NCBI GenBank assembly: GCA_008360975.2 | Contig: CM039182.1 | Span: 103,199,443 to 103,263,442, forward strand | DNA from: Lichenostomus cassidix | Taxonomy: Eukaryota > Chordata > Aves > Passeriformes > Meliphagidae | Length of the DNA stretch: 64,000 nt | Direction: 5' to 3' | Shown here: positions 46,801 to 59,055 of the stretch, in pieces | Layout: every line of letters starts with the position of its first letter | How positions within the stretch are numbered: position 1 is the stretch's first letter | Translations under genes and position numbers: made by a program | Notes under the pieces: generated by a model | Told to the model about the DNA's origin: nothing | The model's database searches: none | Seen by the model: only the letters and a program-made list of their open reading frames with translations

Positions 46801-49800
46801 AATCATGTCCAGAACAGGCAGTATAAATGAAGAAAATGATGATACTAGAAAGCTGACTCATCTCTTCTACACTTGATGTGTAAGGAGGTAAGAGTTCATG
46901 GTACTCAATCACAATCTCCAGAAAAAGCTTGTGGAAGACAGAAGTAAAAGCATACCTCAACTTCTTAGTGGTGCTTGTTGAGGACTCATGCAGATACTTG
47001 TATCTTATGGAAATGGCTGTCCTTGATTTTCCCAAAAGGGCAGTTCATTCACACATCAAATTTTGTGCCCAACTGACTAAACATTCTAAGTTCAAAGTGT
47101 GAACTAATTATGTCCTTAACTATTTGCAAATAGTCCAACACAAATTTTAAATTGCTGGCATCCTCTGGGGAAAAATGCAACCCTGAAGTTTGTTTTCTGG
47201 AACACTGGGTAAGACTTCTGTCTCTTCTACTTGAAGTAACAACACAGTAGGTTCCTGAGAAGAGACAAATATGCCTTTGCACTGCTGAGCATCCTTTCCT
47301 TCCATCACTTGTTACTGGAACTCTGCATGTTTTGGCAGCCCTGAATGGAATGGATTTTCAGATTCCAAAAGTCATGAGGCAAATGAATCCTGCAGATAAC
47401 TCCATGGTTTTCTGTATCCTATGAACACTGATACCTTGAGAAATCCAACTGGTTTTTTTTAATTGAATAAAATATCCAAAAAGTGGAATCCCTGGATTTA
47501 TGCCCCATTTGGATGTAAAATGTAACCACAACTTACTCCCTATGGTGTTTAAATTTTTTGGGTTGTCTTAAAAACAACTGTTGTGTTTGGGTTTGTTTGT
47601 TTGGGTTGGTTTGTTTCTCTTGTTTCCCCTCCCAAGAGCCAGCATTTCATAGTCAAATTACTGGTGTACTGCACACTTCCACCTGCAGCTTTCAGCATGG
47701 GCTGCGTCCATCAGAAATCCACAGTGGCATTACAGAGTAACAATCCCTTCAGACTTGAACGGTTGAAGTCATGCAAAAGATTTTGTCATTTGTCATTATA
47801 ATCCAATACAGCAAAACAGTTACCTTATAGGGATGAGGACGGAAAAGGATTTTATATGATTACATCAAAAGATGATAAATGAGAGCAATTTGTGTTCATT
47901 ATGAGAACAGCATCCCAAAGAGAATGTTGTTATAAATTTTGTCCTGCTCTCTCTTCCTCCACCACAAAACCAGCACAGCAGTTTAGAAATAAGCAAGCAG
48001 GCTCTGACAACAATCCAGACAGAGGAAAGCAAACCAGAGAAGATTTGTCTGCATTTTACTCTAGCAAGAGCTTGAGAATTACAAAAGCAAAGGAGAAACA
48101 TAGAACGACAATAAGGACAAATCCTTAAAACATAATTCCCCCTTTCTTTTGAATAAAGAACATTTTTGTTTAGTAAAATGTTCAACCTGTGTGGAAGACA
48201 AATAACTTGTTTGTGAAGTGGAACAAAACAATATTTTGCAAATCAGTCAAAGAAAACATTTTATTTTTCTCAACAGAAACTATTTCAGTTTGAATGTAAA
48301 CCCTGACATTTTAGTGTTTACTTCAAATCTGAAAGAAAAATATTTAAAATTTATAATTATTCTTACATTTTTTTTAAGATAGAGATGTCAATCTGCCCCC
48401 AGTAATTTTGGGTTGACACATCTGCATTTTCAAAAGAAACAACTTTTGATGGGTGAGTTTCCAATCCACTCTGTAACTGAATGAGTACTGAGGTTGGCAA
48501 TTAGCCAATCCATTTCACTTATCCCCATGTACATCACTGCAGCAGCAACAACAGAATGGAACAAAATCCTCTGATGCATTTGCTTTCTGTGACCTGCTAC
48601 TCACCAACTATTCAGCCACGAGGAATTAGTTTGTGTTTATGTGGTCTGGATTCTAGGATTAAGATCAGCAGCATTCAGTCTGGTAGCTTTATATCCACTT
48701 AGAAAAGATGTTAGGAGGTTTGCTTTCCTCTTTCCACCCCTATTTTTCTTCTCTCCAACACTAATAATCTCTTCATCCTCCCTGTATCACCTGTGATATT
48801 TACAAGTTGGTCATGGAAAAAGCAGTGCAAACACTCTTTGTGCTGATAGAGAAAAGATCAAGGATGAGCTCAAACACCTGTGTCTCCTCAATCCTTATTG
48901 ATGTGTGATCTGAAACTGATTGAAATCATTACTGGGAAGTGACTTTTCTGCACAAGTAAAAGGGAAGAGTGTGGATTGAATTGGTACTTTCTCAGAATAG
49001 TCAGCATTAATGGTCAAGGGTCTTGTGATGCTCTTAAACCCCTCCAAAAGCAGAGGGCTTTTCTGCTAAATTGAAGAGCTCAAAAATAGTACTGAGGAAC
49101 TCTGTGAAAAGGGGAAATCAGGAGAGTCCAGAGCAAACAGCAGAGCTCTAGGAATGAGCCAGCTCAGGAAAGGCAGCAATGGGGAGCAGGTCTGTGGGTG
49201 CCGATTTCCGATCAGGGGATGGTGTAGAAAAATAAAATGAAGTATTCCTGTATGGATGTCAGGCATTAGTGATATGTCTGCTCTTCTGTTCTGGGGCTCT
49301 GCCTGCCCCATACCTGTGATGGAGGGAACAAGAGAGCAGGAGGCTGAAGGAAATTGCAGCTACAACCTGTTCACATCAGCAGGGAGATGTCAGGGGAGTA
49401 GCAAAGCAAGACACCCACCTGCACTGGATCTGGATACTGAGGCTTATTTAAATACTGAGGAGATTACAGCTAACCTATCTCCCTGTCTCCAACCCCAAAT
49501 TTTCTCATCGTCTTGCCTCTCTGTCCTGCTGTGGTAGGGGGTGAGTGAGTGGCTGGGTGGGCTTTTGGACCTTTGCCAAGGTTAATCTGCCACGCAAAGG
49601 CAATTGCTGAGGTTTACATATTCCTCTAACTCATGGAAGTAAATCTGGGGGGGAGAAAAAAGTAGCACTTAAAAACTCCTCAGTATGAGTGGCTTCAGCA
49701 TGAGATACTTCAGGTCTGTATCTTCCTTCAGGGTTATTTTTTTGCTACCAGCCAAATAATTTGGCAGTGATAGTAGATGCTGTGAAATTCAAAGCAGTTG

Positions 49801-50321
49801 CAACCCTGGTAGCAGACAATACCTATTTTTCATTTGAATCTTTCTCTTGTGTATAGGTTGAAACTACCTACATGGTAGAGTTTATTAAACATCTACTTGT
49901 GAGAACAACTGTAACATAATTTACTTTACAATAGGTACTCTTACTTTACACCAGATATTGTGGACCTAGACAAGCAAACCTGCTATAATCACACCCATTA
50001 CTATTGACCTAAGTGAGTAAGCTCCCTTTTCTATAGCCAGCAATATGTTTTCTCCTAACTAAATATTTTTTGGTTCCTAGCATTTTTGCAGCATTTTCCA
50101 ACACTGGAAGGAGTTCATGCATAAGTAAGTTATTTCTTCACATTCTAGTTTTAGCTAGTCTAGTAGTCTGGCATATCAAAATATTTTCTGTGCTATTACC
50201 ACATACCCCAATGCATATTATCAACCATCCTCCTCACAGTGACACTGTTAAATCTTCTATTCAGCAGGTGGCAAGCAGAAAACTGTATTAATTATACTGC
50301 CATGATTTCTTTCAAGCCTCC
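46801..50321. other. Gene-free intergenic stretch
   Basis: No gene recognised. A moderately GC-richer stretch at 49080-49560 contains an open frame (49256-49537) without domains. Confidence 0.6.
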
Positions 50322-50435
50322 CATAGAACCATAGAACAGTTAAGGTTGGAAAAGACCTCTAAAATCATCATGAAGTCCAACCATTATCCCAGCACTGCCA
50401 AGTCCACCCCTAAACCATGCCCCCAGGTGTTTCTG
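50322..50435 (-). mobile_element. CR1 LINE 3'-end fragment
   Basis: CATAGAACCATAGAACAGTT, then AAGGTTGGAAAAGACCTCTA, AAGTCCAACCATTATCCCAG and CACTGCCAAGTCCACCCCTA match a CR1 3' end in antisense. Same subfamily as the degraded copy at 15240, and better preserved. A very short, heavily 5'-truncated insertion. Confidence 0.93.
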
Positions 50436-51731
50436 CCTCTTCTATTTATTCATAAATAGAATGTGCTGCAGGCACATTCAAGGGGCAGCACCATTTCATG
50501 GGACACAGTATCATGACAATATTGCCACAGGCACTCCGCTGAAGTATGTTTTCTGAAACATCTATCATCTAACCTTTGAATGGAAACTAATCAACTGTTC
50601 ATTCCCTCTCAAGCTAACCTATTTGTGAAGAAGGAGAAACAAGGAAGCATCATTTAGAGATTTGTTTAGTTCACACTGATGGTTGAAATCTGGAGAGACA
50701 GAAATTAGTGCATACTTTAGGAAAAGATGCAACTTGTGATTGTATTTAGTTGCTTTTTATTGTTATTTGAAGCTATGGCTGAAGCTTGTATTTTCAGTAA
50801 GTTGTTTCTAGGCTTACTCTCTCATGCAATAGAATAATTAGACCTGTGTTTCCTAACTTAGTCTTAACTGTGTGGACAGGAGGGAGAGATTTGAACCCTG
50901 CTCAAAATTTCCAGGCTTATAATGCATAAACTACTCATGTTAAAAATATAAAAATTGTGACCCACATCAATATGATAACCTCAGAGATGGTTATTAATTA
51001 ATTTTGCTAGGGTGAGCTCTGTGAAGACTTGGTGCTACTCTAGATTATGCACATATGAAATATCAGTTCTGCCAGAGTTTGGGAATCCAATTTGTTCAGA
51101 TGTGTGTTGTTTTTTATAAAACCTGAAGTCCTTCCCATGTAGTTACTAAAATTATTATTGTGTTGCTTTAAGTATATTGCTGTAAAAGTAATCCTATCTT
51201 TTATGGCACCTAAATTGTTTCAGGATTTTTCCTTTCAACACCAGTATTCATCTTTCCTTATCTTACCTGCCACTCATGTCTCACTTTAAACTTTCTAAAC
51301 AGATTCATCAATATTCTTTATATTATAAAAACATGATTATGGAATATGGCTTGGAGGTAGAAGTTAGGCATCAGTAGACACAAAATTTTATACTGTTATG
51401 TCTGGCTTCAATCAACAGCAGTAATGAGTGACATATAGGTATTTTTAGTTGTTTTTATCCTGTGTTATTTTGATCTATAAATTGATATAAACTTCAGTAA
51501 AGATGCTTCCTGCATTGAAAAATGCCAAGTAGGCATCAAATGCTGACAGGAGACTTTAACATCTTACTGAAGCATTGCAATCATTTATGAAAAAGTTAGG
51601 TATGGAAAATGGCTCCAAATACAATTGAGACTTTCACATCCATAAGTTAGAGAAAACCTTTCAATTAATATGATGGATGAACTGGTTTTTTTTCTTTTTT
51701 TTTTGTTCAAAAGAACAGAAAAGAGATTTGA
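50436..51731. other. Intergenic, no feature seen
   Basis: Unique AT-rich sequence, ending in a short poly-T patch (51686-51703) just before the second LTR. Confidence 0.6.
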
Positions 51732-51988
51732 TGTCGCTGTTGAGCAGCTAGCAGAGTAATGAAGGCACCAGTTCTCAGTGGCAAGAAGGAATGACCTTTA
51801 TTGTTTTGATTTCATCACATATATAGAGTTCTCAAAAGTCACCCAGATTGGTCAGTCAGAAGCCTTCCCCCAGGCCTGATTAGCCAGGCCTGCACTGCCC
51901 AAGTTCTGGGACACTGTTCCAACAACATCCAAACTTTATTTATAAAACACAAGAAAATTTCTCATGGGAAGAAGCTGTGCTAGCCACA
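51732..51988 (-). mobile_element. Solo LTR of an endogenous retrovirus, copy 2
   Basis: A 257-bp element of the same family and orientation as 30887-31147, with the same TGTCGCTG and TAGCCACA ends, the same TATA-like CTCTATATATG and AATAAA on the minus strand, and scattered substitutions plus small indels. Flanks ATTTGA (51726-51731) and ATTTAG (51989-51994) are a partial 6-bp target-site duplication. The flanks differ from copy 1, so the two are separate insertions rather than the two ends of one provirus. Confidence 0.8.
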
Positions 51989-54384
51989 ATTTAGGATAAA
52001 AAAAAAAACTGGTCCAACCCTTGCATGAAGTCCTGAAAGGAGAAATGGTAGCAGATGTGATGATAGAAGATGAATTGCAGCAGCAGAAACCAAGGGCCAT
52101 GTCACATGTCAGTTGAATAAGAGTCCTCTTACACCAGTTTGGAAGCAATAAAGGCTTTCAGTGTAGTAGGATGTACATGTTTGTATCTCAGTGGTCACAG
52201 GGATAATGCCAGTTCTGTGTATTGAGTAAGAAAGTACTACTGGGAAGAGTAGATCCAATGCTGGAGAAATGTTTTTGTAACATAGCCTCCCATTCTAAGT
52301 CTTGTAAAATTAAAACATAAATTGTTTTGGAAAGGGAAGCAAAAAGAAATAGCTATCTTCAGTGCAATTATAAGGAATTTTTAGAATATGTTACTTGTCC
52401 TGGAGAAGAAACTTGTATAAAGGGTCTACCCCTGAAGCCTTCTTGGGGTTACTACATGCTAAGATCAAATTTATCTTAGTGGTAGAGTCTTGTGACTGAC
52501 AGCTGAATAAAGAACACAGTGGATCATAATTATAACTAATAACAGGCTAGATGTGACACAAAATGAATATTTTAATAGGTATACAATAATCACATGCCAT
52601 ATGTATGGTTATATACAGTGAAATATTTATGTTATTATCACCTTTGTCTTCCTGCAGTCCCAGTCATTTTCTTGCCCCTTTGTTTCATCTGTAGAAGCCT
52701 GTTTGTGTCTGTACTTGTGGGTTGCTCTTTATTATGTCTGCATAGTGCTCTATACAAGACTCCCATGACCTGTTGGGAAGCCTTGAGGCTTTATTGTGAT
52801 TTGTAATAAGATAGAATTAGAGTCCAAAATAAAATCAACAAGAAACTAGCCTTAAAAGTGAAACGGTTTAACTAGTTTAATAGTGCAAGCTGGGAGCAAA
52901 AGCTAAGGAAGCAAATACCTTAGACAGAGGAGACTAAATTAGGTGCTTTAAACTCTTTTGATTTTAATAATCTCTTTCTAATACAGGCAAAGCAATTTGT
53001 TAGAAAGTATGATATTTAATCTGACAATGCTCCTTTAATAGTCTACCTACACTCGCTGCTGCTACAGCGTCTCTTTGCTACCCTTAAATTCCACTGTGCC
53101 CAAAATGTCTTTGGTCTCTCTGCTGTACTGGGTGTGCTGCCTTACCAAAGACCATGGGCTGCAATGCTGGCTGCAAAGCTCCTGCTTCCATTCCTCTCTT
53201 CAAGTAAAGAGACTGTCTGAACTATGGATTGTGGCAAAGCTAATCTTCATTGGAAACTTGTGGCCGGTGCTCTCTGCCTCTCCTGTCACATCTGAGGTGC
53301 TGTGGCAGCTGTTAGCCATTAAACCTCTCTGTTCCCTAAGGGGTCTTTACAGTTGTCCATTTGGAAACTTTATGTAGATTTGAGCTCTTGTTTGTCGTAC
53401 AACAATCCCAGATTTTTCTCTGGAAACATTTCTATATTTTAGGTAGAGCTATGAGGAAGAAGTCCTGCTCTCCTTCTGTTCTCTACTCTTTCAGTTTGAG
53501 GATCTTCTGTCCTATTGGAACTGTCACTAATAATGTTGCACAGGAAGGCAAACTCAGGCTGGAAAATGGAAGAGTAGTACAAGACTCAGCACATGTCCTT
53601 ACACAGAGTAAGAGGTGACCACTTGATCAATGAAATTTCAACAGTGGGAAAGCTCATTGTGCAGAAGGGAAGGGTGGAAGGCCTGGCTTTGAGCACAGAG
53701 TCCCATGGGAATGGAAGCCATTTCTGGTGGGTTCCTAGTCTAAACTGGGTGACAAGTGCTTCTCAGACGGGTTTTCATCCTTGGGGACTGCTGCTGCTTT
53801 GTGTAGCCTAACTCTACCTTTTATTTTAGCTCATCACAATTTTTTATGTATTCTGTCAGTTATGGTCTTTAAAAGCTCCTGGAGATTACAGCATGATCTC
53901 ATTCATTCAGCACAGCTTACATCTTTCTTTGGCATTTCTTTAGTAGCTTGACTACAGAGCTGTCTAAACAAATCACTTCGCAGATCCACCTTTTTAATGT
54001 TTAGCCATGTGTATGAGCACACAGAAAGACAAATTTAAGGTTTTGTTAAGTATCCTTCAACATCTTATTAATAAAATCACAAAAGAATATGTGGTTAAGC
54101 ACTAAATGCAGGCCTAGTAGGGAAAAAATGTCCATGATCAGAATATTATCTCTGTTTTCATAAGGGAGGGAACAGGAGGGAGAAATAGAAGAACCCTCAC
54201 CTCATGAAAACGTTAGGAATAGACCCAAGCACCAGTTCAATTCACTGGTCAAGCATGTATCATGCGTATAATGATTTTTCTGTATTATTTTAAATGAACA
54301 GTATATTTTTGGAAAGGTTACAGATTTACTATTTGAGTGTCCTTTATTAGTAGATTAAGGTCCTGTTGTGTGAAGCACTGTAAA
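51989..54384. other. Gene-free intergenic stretch
   Basis: No gene recognised. Open frames at 53075-53377, 53361-53618 and 53593-53811 overlap one another in a slightly GC-richer patch but show no domain, and no shared splice model joins them. Confidence 0.55.
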
Positions 54385-54615
54385 TGTGTATCATATAAGA
54401 GTGCTGCTGCTCTGCCCTGAGGACTTTATTGCCGACAGAGCCAAACAAAGGGCTGCAGAAGGGAAATAAATGTTTGAATGGAAAAGCAAACATTTCTCTG
54501 ATCCAAGCCTTTTATCTGAGCTGCTAATTAATTTCTCAGTCTTTCTCATTTCCCACATTAATTCATTCAGAAGGATGAGAAAATGTCCTGTTACAATGAG
54601 GTGAACTTCTGGCAG
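54385..54615. promoter_or_regulatory. Candidate enhancer with FOX-type inverted repeat
   Basis: A repeat-free segment with a perfect 9-bp inverted repeat AAATGTTTG / CAAACATTT (54468-54476 and 54487-54495, 10-base spacer) containing forkhead-like cores. It also has ACAAAG (SOX/TCF-like) at 54445-54450, a GATA-like TTATCT near 54512, and CTGCTAATTAATTT (homeodomain) near 54522-54535. Function is inferred from motif clustering only. Confidence 0.3.
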
Positions 54616-56371
54616 GTGATGTTTGGAAAGAGTGGTTAGTAAGTTGGTGCATGGTCATTGGAAAACAGAAATCCTTCACTAGACTGGACCAGATTTTTGT
54701 GACTGAGTAGCCCCAGTGAAGATGTATCTACATTATCTGCGGTAACAGCTTGTAGTTCTGCAAGTTTTACAGTCATCCCTTGGAAGCCTAATGAAGAGGT
54801 TATCTAGGGGTTATCAGTTCCCCTAAATGTTTCATCACTCTACAGGAAGCTTTTGGTGTTAAGTAATCCAAACTGCTAAACCGTGTAACACTGCCAAATT
54901 TCAATTGACCAGGCCAGGACTTCATGGTGGTACAGGGTCTTTAGAGCCAAAGTACTCAAGGAAAAATGTTTTGAAAACTGTGGGAATTTTCACACTGAAA
55001 TAGCCAAAAAGTATAAAAATGCCATTTGGTTTCCAAGCAGGAGAACTAATGCCCTTCCTCAGTACTGGCTGTTTAACAAAATCAGTGCTGCTGGAAGATT
55101 ATTAGTGTTGTAAATCTTTGTGCAGAATCAGTGAAACAGGGTATCTCCACTGAAACCAGTGGCAACTTCTCTGTTGACTGATGCATTTTCAGCCTGACCA
55201 GTGCAGCCTATTATCTGAAAGAATAAGATCTGTAGACAGAGAGAATTTATAAAAATAAAAACAGAAAAAAACTTGAGAAAGAAAAAAAAAAGCAACAAGG
55301 AAAGCACAAGGAAATCACCTTTTAGTAAGTTACCTTTCTACTTGAGTGTTAATGTTACATCATTCTGTTTGCTGTAGTTTGCAGTCTTAGAAAGCTATGA
55401 AATATTTTACACATTCTGTACTTTCCCCCACTGCTAATCCCTCTCCTCCCATCTCACAGAAAATATTAAAATTATTTAAATATTTCATGTTGTAGAACCT
55501 AGCAGTACAGTGCAATATGTGTAGACACCCTTGGGAAAAGGATTTTAATATTACTTTTAGAATCACAAATTATTCATGGAGTGCAAATAACAAACTGGTG
55601 GAGAGCGCAATCTGTGGTAAAAGCACTTACCTTTTCTTAACATTTTCCGATGTAGTTGGCTTTGACAGATCATCAGCTCTTTAGTGCATTATTTATTAAA
55701 TGTTTTAGCATAACTTTTAAATATTCAGTGAGCACTTAGCCCCCAAAGACATGGCTGACTGGAGACGCAGTGATGCTGATGACTGAAGCCTGCTCCACAG
55801 TTTCCTCTAAAATACTGGTACACACAGTTTGTGCTTTAATAGGGACCATTTTTCTCTTGCTTGTATTACTGATTCCATCCTTCTGGGAATTGTGACTTAT
55901 GCTTCACTGTGTTGAGAATGCAATGCAATATTTTATGGACTGCTGTGCACGGCTGTACTGTATTTAACTGTGAAGATTAGAAAACATTGAAAGGGTTGCA
56001 CTGGCTAATGTACCAAAACTAAAGTTGAAGGAAATGCATTTTCTAGACTAATTTATGTTTTTATAGGAAAGTAAAATGTGAAGAGCCAACAACTTTAGTA
56101 ATTTAAAACAATGAAGTACACAAGAAAATAAACCAGAACACATCCTTCAGTGAGTACTCCGTCTGCTCATTCAGTTTGTTCTGGCACATTGAAATGAATA
56201 GACTGTATATTTCTGAGAACATAATTGCCTTAATTTAATCTGTCTCTAGTTCTTCAGTGTTTTACGGCATTTGGAGATTGAGCCAGAGCAATATTTCAGA
56301 ACAACTTCAAAACTTTAGGAAACCCAGATCCTAACTTTACTGTTTACTTTTCTATTTTTCGTTCTTTCTTC
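54616..56371. other. Gene-free intergenic stretch
   Basis: Unique AT-rich sequence without a recognised coding or RNA feature. Confidence 0.6.
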
Positions 56372-56402
56372 TTTTTTTTTTTTTTTTTTTGTTTTGTTTT
56401 TA
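56372..56402. repeat. Poly-T tract
   Basis: A run of about 19 T followed by GTTTTGTTTTT. It could be the A-tail of an old minus-strand retro-insertion, but no recognisable element adjoins it. Confidence 0.8.
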
Positions 56403-56637
56403 ATAAATAGCCCATTTCCTCCCTTTCCCACCCTGATTCCTTTTTTTTAAGGAACAAGGGTAAATATTGCACTTCAGTAGTATGACATGGATTGTGTGAC
56501 CATCAACCTATGAAAAGCCCAAAAGCATGGAAGGAAGCATTAGGGAGGAGATGCAACTAAAAATACCAGAAATCTCAGTGTAGTGAGGTTGGTTCCTTTT
56601 GTGAGTATAAACTTTGTTGTAGCCTGAGCCTCCAGTG

Positions 56638-56787
56638 ACACAAAAAACACAACACACCCCAAAACCACACAACACCCCAAACAAAAAACAACAAACCAAC
56701 AAAAAACACCCCAAACCCACCCAACACCCACCACACCACCACCAAAACACACACCCCCCCCACCCCCCACCAACAAAAACCCCACAA
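56638..56787. repeat. 150-bp strand-asymmetric tract made only of A and C
   Basis: From 56638 to 56787 the + strand has no G and no T; the minus strand is pure G/T. It grades from A-rich (AACAAACC-type words) on the left to C-rich on the right (C8, A, C6 near 56754-56768). No single repeat unit explains it. Open frames on both strands here (Thr/Pro/His/Asn on plus, Gly/Val/Trp/Cys on minus) are composition artefacts. The G-runs on the minus strand could support quadruplex structures. Confidence 0.95.
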
Positions 56788-57600
56788 TCACTGATTCAAT
56801 TCCTACTGCTGAAGAGAAAATCACACCAGGACTGACAGGATGGAATGAAGCTTTGGGCTGAAATGGTCGATACACCTGATAGAGAGCCATGTTTGAGGGG
56901 TGCACACCCACATCAGGGCTGCTTTCATCAGTCACACTGAGTAAGGCTCTACCAGGGAACCTCCTACCTTGTGACTGATAGAATTAAACCAGATGTGCTG
57001 CAGCCTGGGAAATTAAGAGCCCTGAATCTGAAGAACCAGTTATTCTATTTAACTGTTAGCAGAGAAGGCATTAGTGAGAACTCTGTATCCAAGAGATTTT
57101 TTTGCTTTTGCATCAAGAACAATCAGCTTTAAGTGATGTTTACCTGGCCAGAGTAAGAAGCATACTGAAAAAACCGAACTCCCTCAGAGAAGCAGTAGTC
57201 AAAGAAATGCTGTAAAAGAGTGTTGTAAGTCTTTACCATAAAATTTGCAATTTGTGATTTGAGTCCAAAATGTCATTTCCAAGAGGATGCATGCCTAAAT
57301 CAAGGCACCAAGTACTTCATGTGTTGTTGAACCTCATCTTAAAGCCAGACTTCTTCAAGGTTTTCTTTTCTTTCTGCTGAGTATTGGCAGATGTCAAGAC
57401 CTTGTTAAAAGAAATCTCAGTGATTCAGATGGATGCCTTGTTAGCATAACCTGCTTCATTTCATCTCTTGAGAGAGTCCTTGAAGTGTGGTTGTCATAGA
57501 ATGTATAAACCAATCCCAGTTTAAATAAAGTCAGTGAAAATGCCACAATTTGATTTGCAAGGAAAATTCTGTACCTAATCATTGCGTGGAAATAAAAAAA
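56788..57600. other. Intergenic, no feature seen
   Basis: Unique sequence between the A/C tract and an old CR1 fragment. Confidence 0.6.
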
Positions 57601-57736
57601 ATCATGGGGCTGAAAGGATTTAAGAGGTCATTTAGTCCACGCCCTTGCAAAAAGGTGGCCAAAAATACAGACACTGTCCCTAACAAATTTCAATCTAATC
57701 AGTCTTAAAATGTCCAAAGGAGAAAATTCCTCAATG
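57601..57736 (-). mobile_element. Ancient CR1 LINE 3' fragment
   Basis: ATCATGGGGCTGAAAGGATT, then TAAGAGGTCATTTAGTCCAC, CCCTAACAAATTTCAATCTA and ATCAGTCTTAAAATGTCCAA follow, with many changes, the antisense of an old CR1 type (GGGCTGGAAGGGACCTCAAG AGGTCATCTAGTCCAG then CCCTGACAGATGTTTGTCTA ACC..CTTAAAAACCTCCA). The level of decay makes it older than the copies at 42657 and 50322. Confidence 0.75.
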
Positions 57737-58254
57737 CTGCTGCATATATATAATATGCAAATAGATATATTTGGTGTGTGAATTCCAGTATAAAACAGTA
57801 TTTATCATTAAAAACAGCTTTGCAGCAGCTAACCCTAATCTCCTTTGTTTTAAATCCAATGAGTTTCTCCCTGTCATACGCCCAGTAAATTCGAAAAAAG
57901 CTGTAAGAGTTTTCTTTACAGAAGCTTTTCAAACATTAGAAGGGAATTAGTGTGCTATCCTTCCACTTCTCTTTCCTAGGCTAGGAAGCCTAGCTCCATT
58001 TGTCCCAGGCTGTATCTTTCAAGTCTATCATCATTCTTCCTTTTCTCCTAGATAACAGCCCCCAGAAATGTGTCCTATATAGCACCGAGTAAGAAGAAAC
58101 AATGACTTTGTTTGGGTGTGTCAGTCCAGTTAAGACTACAGGGCTCTGGAGGCTTTGATGGGACCATTGTACTGTGGAACAAACCCCAAAATTATTGCTT
58201 ACTGCAGCTCCCACATTTTCTGTAGCAGATCTGTTAACATCAGTTTGGGTAGCG
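57737..58254. other. Intergenic, no feature seen
   Basis: Unique AT-rich sequence. Confidence 0.6.
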
Positions 58255-58347
58255 CTTCAAACAGGAGTGTTAAACAGGATTTAACAGGATCCTGTTAAAT
58301 TTAAACAGGAGTGTTAAACAGGATCCTTCAAACAGGATTTAAACAGC
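58255..58347. repeat. ACAGGA repeat cluster with 22-bp perfect palindrome
   Basis: ACAGGA occurs six times (58261, 58274, 58284, 58305, 58318, 58332). A 22-bp block AAACAGGAGTGTTAAACAGG plus AT is present at 58259-58280 and 58303-58324, exact, 44 bp apart. Between them 58279-58300 is a perfect palindrome with half-site ATTTAACAGGA centred on GGATCC. This is a locally duplicated and inverted sequence that could extrude a cruciform. Confidence 0.95.
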
Positions 58348-58955
58348 GTGTGCCATGTTGAACAACTCTGGTTGGTTTTTTTTTTGTAGTACTTTCAAAA
58401 CCATTTCAAAACCTGTTTCAGTGTGTATGCCTACTCTGTAATCAAAATTAACTGTATTCACTACCTCTGTTTATTATGAATACAGAAGAAAATGTGATAG
58501 GATCTATGTCTCCTTAATTTTTCAGCAAGTTATTTGTTCTTATTTCCTCTTTTGTATGAGTCAATCAATACCTTCAGATGCTTAGAAAGTTCCTGATACA
58601 GCTATTTTGGGCTCCTATTATGATTTTCATATTTTTGCCCCTATGGAATGGTACAACATTATGGTTTTTGTTGTAGTTGTATTTTTTTTCAATTTCTTCA
58701 AACCAATTTTTTCAAACCAATTCTTCTGATTTGTTATTCCCTTGGGTTGTCTTTCCATCTCTTCATTTTCCTTCAGTTGTTGAGGTCTCCCTTTTTATTG
58801 ATGGCCTACTATTTTAGTTTCTTATTCTGGTTACTTCCTATATTTAGCTTTTTCATAGAAAACAACGTCCTCTTCGCACCCTGGCTGCTTGCAGCATCTT
58901 GCCAATAATTTTTGTGTCAAAACAACGGGAAGAGAAAAAACAAGTTCTTATTTTT
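58348..58955. other. Intergenic, no feature seen
   Basis: T-rich unique sequence. The open frame at 58648-58908 is Phe/Leu-rich only because of composition. Confidence 0.6.
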
Positions 58956-59055
58956 CAATAAGAATTAATATATAAGCAAATGTGAATATAAATATAAATA
59001 AATAGAATTAAAATAAAGATAAATTATATAACTATAAACAAAATATAATAAACTC
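58956..59055. repeat. AT-rich low-complexity tract
   Basis: About 100 bp composed almost entirely of A and T with AAATA/ATAAA words, including ATATAAATATAAATAAATAG. Confidence 0.8.

Noticed and set aside
30887..51988. The two LTRs as ends of one 21-kb provirus
   Set aside because: The interval contains unique sequence, a microsatellite and a CR1 fragment but no gag, pol or env frames, and each LTR has its own distinct flanking short duplication.
53075..53811. Three overlapping plus-strand frames that could be exons of a novel gene
   Set aside because: No family resemblance, no acceptor and donor combination joins them in frame, and each ends at a chance stop.
56508..56935. Minus-strand open frames rich in Gly, Val, Trp and Cys, and a Thr/Pro/His-rich frame on the plus strand
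   Set aside because: They arise because the A/C-only (G/T-only) tract cannot contain most stop codons; no domain, and composition fully explains them.
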